This document shows positions 6,220-8,418 of a DNA stretch of 8,418 nt, one piece after another (the stretch's first letter is position 1; each line of letters starts with the position of its first letter). Where the stretch lies: the NCBI GenBank assembly GCA_947375085.1, contig CANCEQ010000134.1, positions 1 to 8,418 of the forward strand. The letters run 5' to 3'. Position numbers and translations under genes: made by a program. The DNA is from Flavobacteriales bacterium (lineage in GTDB: Bacteria > Bacteroidota > Bacteroidia > Flavobacteriales > Crocinitomicaceae). Under the pieces are notes generated by a model that was given only the letters and a program-made list of their open reading frames with translations, was not told the origin of the DNA and made no database searches.

Positions 6220-6495
6220 CATTTTAAAATTTGGTTTTTTACTAAACATTAAATTTTTATTTTTTATTACAATTTTTGAAATCAATTGAGTTTAATTCAA
6301 AACAAAGAGTCAGTATTTTATCATTGATAAAATCAAAATCGTACAATATTCCTGATTTTAATTTAAGTCGTTTGATACGTCTATCTGATTGATTCTATTG
6401 TGATTATAAAACTAAGTTGTACAAATATAATCAAAACATTAAAAAGGTGTCATAAATGATTTCAATTAAATAATTTTGAATTATGAAAATTGTAT
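6220..6495. promoter_or_regulatory. Divergent control region between the lipoprotein run and the XRE gene
   Basis: No gene is supported in these 276 bp. On the minus strand, TATATTTG (CAAATATA at 6422-6429) fits the Bacteroidota -7 consensus TAnnTTTG. On the plus strand, TAATTTTG (6471-6478) fits it as well. The two are symmetric about 6450, so the two polymerase sites would overlap head to head in 6440-6455, where neither has a good TTTG -33 box. A palindrome ATTTTATC-ATT-GATAAAAT (6315-6333) lies in the likely leader of the lipoprotein transcript. The -7 matches are seen directly; their use, and any operator role, are inferred. Confidence 0.5.
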
Positions 6496-6732
6496 ATGCA
6501 ACGCGAAGAGTATATTCAAAAATTGGGTTTGAATATTAGGCAATTACGCAAAAGTAAGGGCTTAACATTATTGCAATTATCAGATATTTGCAATATAGAA
6601 AAAAGCAACTTAATTAGAATTGAATTAGGTAAAACAAATCCAACTACAACAACACTAAAAATTGTCGCAGATGCTTTAGAATTAAGAGTTGCTGATTTAT
6701 TTAGTTTCGAGATAAGTGAAATTACTCAATAA
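6496..6732 (+). CDS. Small XRE-family (Cro/C1-type HTH) transcriptional regulator
   Basis: The 78-residue product is essentially one HTH_3 domain. Residues 11-66 contain GLNIRQLRKSKGLT, LQLSDICNIEKSNLIRIELG (27-46, with the scaffold and recognition helices) and NPTTTTLKIVADALELRVADLF (48-69). The start is set at ATG 6496; an in-frame TTG six bases earlier is open but less likely. A -7 element TAATTTTG ends 17 bp upstream, giving a very short leader. Single-domain proteins like this bind short palindromes as dimers and often control their own gene and a divergent neighbour. Control of the lipoprotein run is therefore a reasonable inference. They also occur as antitoxins or phage-type repressors, but no toxin gene or phage gene adjoins it. 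Confidence 0.85.
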   Translation: MQREEYIQKLGLNIRQLRKSKGLTLLQLSDICNIEKSNLIRIELGKTNPTTTTLKIVADALELRVADLFSFEISEITQ

Positions 6733-6826
6733 TATTTCTGCTTCTCGCTCCTTTTAATATGTAATTAAAAATGTTCGGAATATTTTATTCAATGACTTTT
6801 CAAAATTCGAAATCTAGATGAACTTC

Positions 6827-6840
6827 AAAAAAAAAAAAAA
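6827..6840. repeat. A14 homopolymer (U14 downstream of the minus-strand glucosaminidase)
   Basis: Fourteen A in a row on the plus strand give a U14 tract 28 bp past the stop of the minus-strand gene. No convincing hairpin precedes it, so a role in termination is possible but weak. A tract this long is prone to slippage and to sequencing error. Confidence 0.7.
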
Positions 6841-6842
6841 TC

Positions 6843-6863
6843 AAACATTCAACATCAAACATC
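6843..6863 (-). repeat. Heptamer repeat (GATGTTN), three units after the glucosaminidase stop
   Basis: Read on the minus strand, the units are GATGTTT, GATGTTG and AATGTTT, beginning 5 bases after the TGA at 6869-6871. The same unit follows the stop of the gene ending at 2695, in the same orientation relative to its gene. The two arrays therefore face each other across the lipoprotein block. Confidence 0.6.
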
Positions 6864-6868
6864 CAAAA

Positions 6869-7789
6869 TCATTTCCCCTTCAACTTCACCACCTCCCCTT
6901 TTTCAAACTTCACATCAGCCGAAACATCTCCATTCAAACGTTGAAGCGTTTCTAATTTGATAGCTGTTTCTTGAGAAACTTGTCTTAAAGTCGAACTTTT
7001 CAGGACTTTGAAATCAACTTTACCATTTCTAGATTTTCTGCTTTTTGATTCTAGGTAAACAATATCTCCCTCAACTAAAATATCTTTTTGAGGTCCGAAA
7101 TCATTGTAGCTGTATAATTGTGAAAGACTCAATCCAAATTCTTGTGAAATTCTATAAAAGGTATCTCCTTTTTTAACCTTGATGTATTTAACGTCATTTT
7201 CGTGTACTAAAACTGTTCGTTCACTTTTCACTTCACTACGATGAAAAACAAAAAATGAATTCTTTACCTTTAAGTCAGGAGCACCCAATTTATCCAATTC
7301 AGAAAGATTTAATTTCTCAATCAATTCAATTAATAATTCAGGGTATTTTGGATTAGTAGCATATCCAGCGTCTTTCAAGCCTTTCGCCCATCCTTGATAA
7401 TCAGTTAATTCCAAAGAAAACAAAGAAGAATAACGATTTTTATTTTTCAAGAATACACTATGGTCAACATACGAATCTTCAGCCGAAGCATACATTCGAA
7501 AGCATTCGTTTTCTTCGTCGTCGTTCATATACATTTTATCACCTGTCCAATCGTGACATTTGATTCCAAAATGATTATTTCCTTTTTTGGCTAATTCCGA
7601 ATTTCCATTTCCGCTTTCTAAAATCCCTTGCGCCATCGTTATACTCGCAGGTATCTTATAATCAATCATTTGTCGAACAGCTATTTCTCGCCAATTTTCA
7701 ACATATTCTTCTTTTGAAATTTTAGATTCCATAGAAGCAAACACACTTAACTGTGTAACCAAAGCCATAAAGAAAAATACCGATTTCAT
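6869..7789 (-). CDS. Secreted peptidoglycan glucosaminidase (GH73) with LysM repeats
   Basis: The 306-residue enzyme has a Sec signal peptide (about 1-18) and a glucosaminidase domain at about 30-162. A family LysM domain follows at 202-246 (YIKVKKGDTFYRISQEFGLS to VEGDIVYL), then a weaker LysM-like one at 259-303. The GH73 signature is ASITMAQGILESGNGNSELA (48-67), with Glu58 as the expected general acid. It is followed by NHFGIKCHDW (72-81), a DDE block, DHSVFL and WAKGLKDAGYATNPKY (134-149). Members cleave the beta-1,4 bond between GlcNAc and MurNAc in the wall glycan, and LysM holds the enzyme on that glycan. It should act in the periplasm in cell-wall remodelling or separation. The ATG at 7789 gives the signal peptide directly. 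Confidence 0.92.
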   Translation of the reverse strand: MKSVFFFMALVTQLSVFASMESKISKEEYVENWREIAVRQMIDYKIPASITMAQGILESGNGNSELAKKGNNHFGIKCHDWTGDKMYMNDDEENECFRMYASAEDSYVDHSVFLKNKNRYSSLFSLELTDYQGWAKGLKDAGYATNPKYPELLIELIEKLNLSELDKLGAPDLKVKNSFFVFHRSEVKSERTVLVHENDVKYIKVKKGDTFYRISQEFGLSLSQLYSYNDFGPQKDILVEGDIVYLESKSRKSRNGKVDFKVLKSSTLRQVSQETAIKLETLQRLNGDVSADVKFEKGEVVKLKGK

Positions 7790-7921
7790 ACTTCAAAATT
7801 TAAGGAGAATATAAACTCTATATATACCTTAAAAAATGATTTTTGTTACACTTTTAACCCTTTATTTTACAAGTATTTACTGATTAAAATCAAACGTGAC
7901 TTTTCTTCAGATTTTAATTCT

Positions 7922-7966
7922 ATGACTCTTGTCATTTTGACAGTTTTATATGACAAATTAGGTTTA
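7922..7966 (+). promoter_or_regulatory. Promoter match overlapped by TGTCA/TGACA half-sites, reading towards clpB
   Basis: TTTG (7936-7939), an exact 19-base spacer and TAGGTTTA (7959-7966) match the Bacteroidota primary promoter TTTG-N19-TAnnTTTG with one mismatch in the last base. The palindrome TGTCA-TTT-TGACA (7930-7942) lies over the -33 box. A further TGACA is in the spacer (7951-7955), and ATGAC (7922-7926) pairs with GTCAT (7931-7935). This is the arrangement expected of a repressor site on a promoter. ClpB is a heat-shock chaperone, so a stress-responsive repressor is a fair guess; I cannot name it. Transcription from here would give a leader of roughly 320 nt. Confidence 0.55.
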
Positions 7967-8031
7967 GATTTACTTCAAATATCAATTGGTTTATAATTTG
8001 AAAGAAGAAATGGGAGAATTAAAACTTTTAA

Positions 8032-8228
8032 TTAAACACAAAAGATTCTGAATACAGAATTTCACAAAAGATAAACAAAAGAACACAAGAAAGAATGATA
8101 AAATAAGTATAACAAAAAAACTGTTTAACAGTTAAAAAAGAGTGATTAACAAAAATATACTTTCATGTACTTTCAAAATAAAACTTATATGCTCTTTTGA
8201 TGATTCCTTTTGATTTCTTTTGTGTTAA
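8032..8228. repeat. Diverged copy of the palindromic element upstream of clpB
   Basis: The left end reads TTAAACACAAAAG (8032-8044) and the right end CTTTTGTGTTAA (8217-8228). The 197-bp length nearly equals the 198 bp of unit 1 at 285-482. The left arm carries a hairpin ATTCTG-AATA-CAGAAT (8045-8060) in the place mirrored by the right-arm hairpin of the array copies. It continues CACAAAAGATAAACAAAAG; the right arm has CTTTTGATGATTCCTTTTG. The centre holds AACTGT-TTA-ACAGTT (8119-8133). Inner sequence is otherwise unlike the array units, so it is a distant family member. If the upstream promoter is real, the element is transcribed within the clpB leader. Confidence 0.7.
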
Positions 8229-8242
8229 AAAAAGGGCTATTC

Positions 8243-8265
8243 AAACAACTAAACAACTAAACAAC
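8243..8265. repeat. Short tandem repeat AAACAACT, almost three copies
   Basis: Two full 8-base units AAACAACT (8243-8258) and a 7-base third unit lie between the palindromic element and the clpB start. The stretch is unstructured and A/C-rich, as is common in Bacteroidota leaders where an A-rich region replaces a Shine-Dalgarno sequence. Confidence 0.6.
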
Positions 8266-8290
8266 AAAAAATAACCTTAAAAAAAATAAA

Positions 8291-8418
8291 ATGGATTTTA
8301 CTAAATTCACAATTAAATCACAAGAAGCGCTTCAAAACGCTCAAGCACTTACCGAAGCAAATGGTCAACAAGCCATTGAACCAGGACATTTATTGAAAGC
8401 CATCTTCACGGAAGATAA
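8291..8418 (+). CDS. clpB: ATP-dependent disaggregase ClpB, N-terminal fragment (cut by the window edge)
   Basis: The 42 residues seen begin MDFTKFTIKSQEALQNAQAL and continue TEANGQQAIEPGHLLKAIFTE. This is the start of a Clp N-terminal domain in the form seen in ClpB (FT.KSQEA.Q.AQ...ENGQQAIE.GHLLKAI). ClpB is a hexameric AAA+ protein of about 860 residues that works with DnaK to pull apart aggregated proteins in the cytosol. The two AAA+ modules lie outside the window, so ClpC is formally possible, but the N-terminal sequence favours ClpB. The ATG at 8291 follows an A-rich stretch with no Shine-Dalgarno sequence, as is normal in this phylum. Confidence 0.9.
   Translation, partial: MDFTKFTIKSQEALQNAQALTEANGQQAIEPGHLLKAIFTED

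Larger units (their letters stand above)
7790..8290. other. Gene-free region between the glucosaminidase gene and clpB
   Basis: No coding frame is supported in these 501 bp. Roughly 7790-7920 is plain AT-rich sequence that must hold the promoter of the minus-strand glucosaminidase gene, though I find no exact -7 match there. 7922-7966 holds half-sites and a promoter match pointing at clpB. 8032-8228 is a copy of the palindromic element. 8243-8265 is a short tandem repeat. The last 25 bases are an A-rich lead-in to the clpB ATG. Confidence 0.7.

Noticed and set aside
6220..6285. Longer N-terminus (22 residues) for lipoprotein paralogue A
   Set aside because: It is Lys/Asn-rich, would disrupt the signal peptide, and has no counterpart in the paralogue; the start at 6219 aligns the Cys at 17.
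6490..6495. TTG start two codons upstream for the XRE gene
   Set aside because: The ATG at 6496 is a stronger start codon and begins the domain at the usual distance.
6483..6539. Tiny frame from the ATG at 6483 overlapping the XRE start
   Set aside because: It is only 18 codons, out of frame with the regulator, and has no recognisable content.
6496..6732. XRE protein as the antitoxin of a toxin-antitoxin pair
   Set aside because: No toxin-sized partner gene adjoins it on the same strand; the nearest genes are exported lipoproteins and a glucosaminidase.

Overview
The window looks like chromosomal DNA from a member of the Bacteroidota, most likely Flavobacteriia. It is AT-rich and its start codons lack Shine-Dalgarno sequences. 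It has promoter matches of the Bacteroidota type (TTTG-N19-TAnnTTTG), an SpmA-SpmB fusion protein, a GH73-LysM glucosaminidase and a ClpB N-terminus that read as flavobacterial. No rRNA, tRNA, CRISPR array or transposase gene was seen.

Layout, left to right. (1) 1-168 is the C-terminal end of a LytTR DNA-binding protein. (2) 169-956 has no gene. It holds a tandem array of a roughly 180-200 bp palindromic repeat with TTAACACAAAAG / CTTTTGTGTTAA ends and two internal hairpins. (3) 957-2695 is a two-gene operon: an SpmAB-like membrane protein, overlapping by 4 bp a small protein built of four exact-period 25-residue Trp-Leu repeats. (4) 2786-6219, on the minus strand, is a compact run of five genes for exported proteins: four lipoproteins with the acylated Cys at residue 17 and one Sec-secreted protein made of two duplicated domains. 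It ends in one strong hairpin terminator. The last lipoprotein gene is out of frame by one base in an A tract near its start. Two of the lipoproteins are tandem paralogues. (5) 6496-6732 encodes a small XRE-type regulator, divergent from the lipoprotein run, with promoter-like elements placed symmetrically between them. (6) 6869-7789, minus strand, is a peptidoglycan glucosaminidase with LysM domains. (7) 7790-8290 has no gene. It holds a TGTCA/TGACA half-site cluster on a good promoter match, then a second copy of the palindromic element, then the start of clpB (8291 onward, cut by the window edge).

Interpretation. Regions 1, 3, 6 and 7 look like core chromosome. The 2832-6732 block looks like an accessory cassette: more AT-rich by eye, unknown exported proteins, tandem duplication, a gene-disrupting frameshift and its own candidate regulator. 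GATGTTN heptamer repeats lie just beyond both of its edges, each directly after the stop codon of the adjoining core gene. The function of the cassette cannot be read from the sequence. The best candidates for something undescribed are this XRE-linked lipoprotein cassette, the palindromic element (which shows a compensatory base-pair change between copies) and the 25-residue repeat protein coupled to SpmAB.
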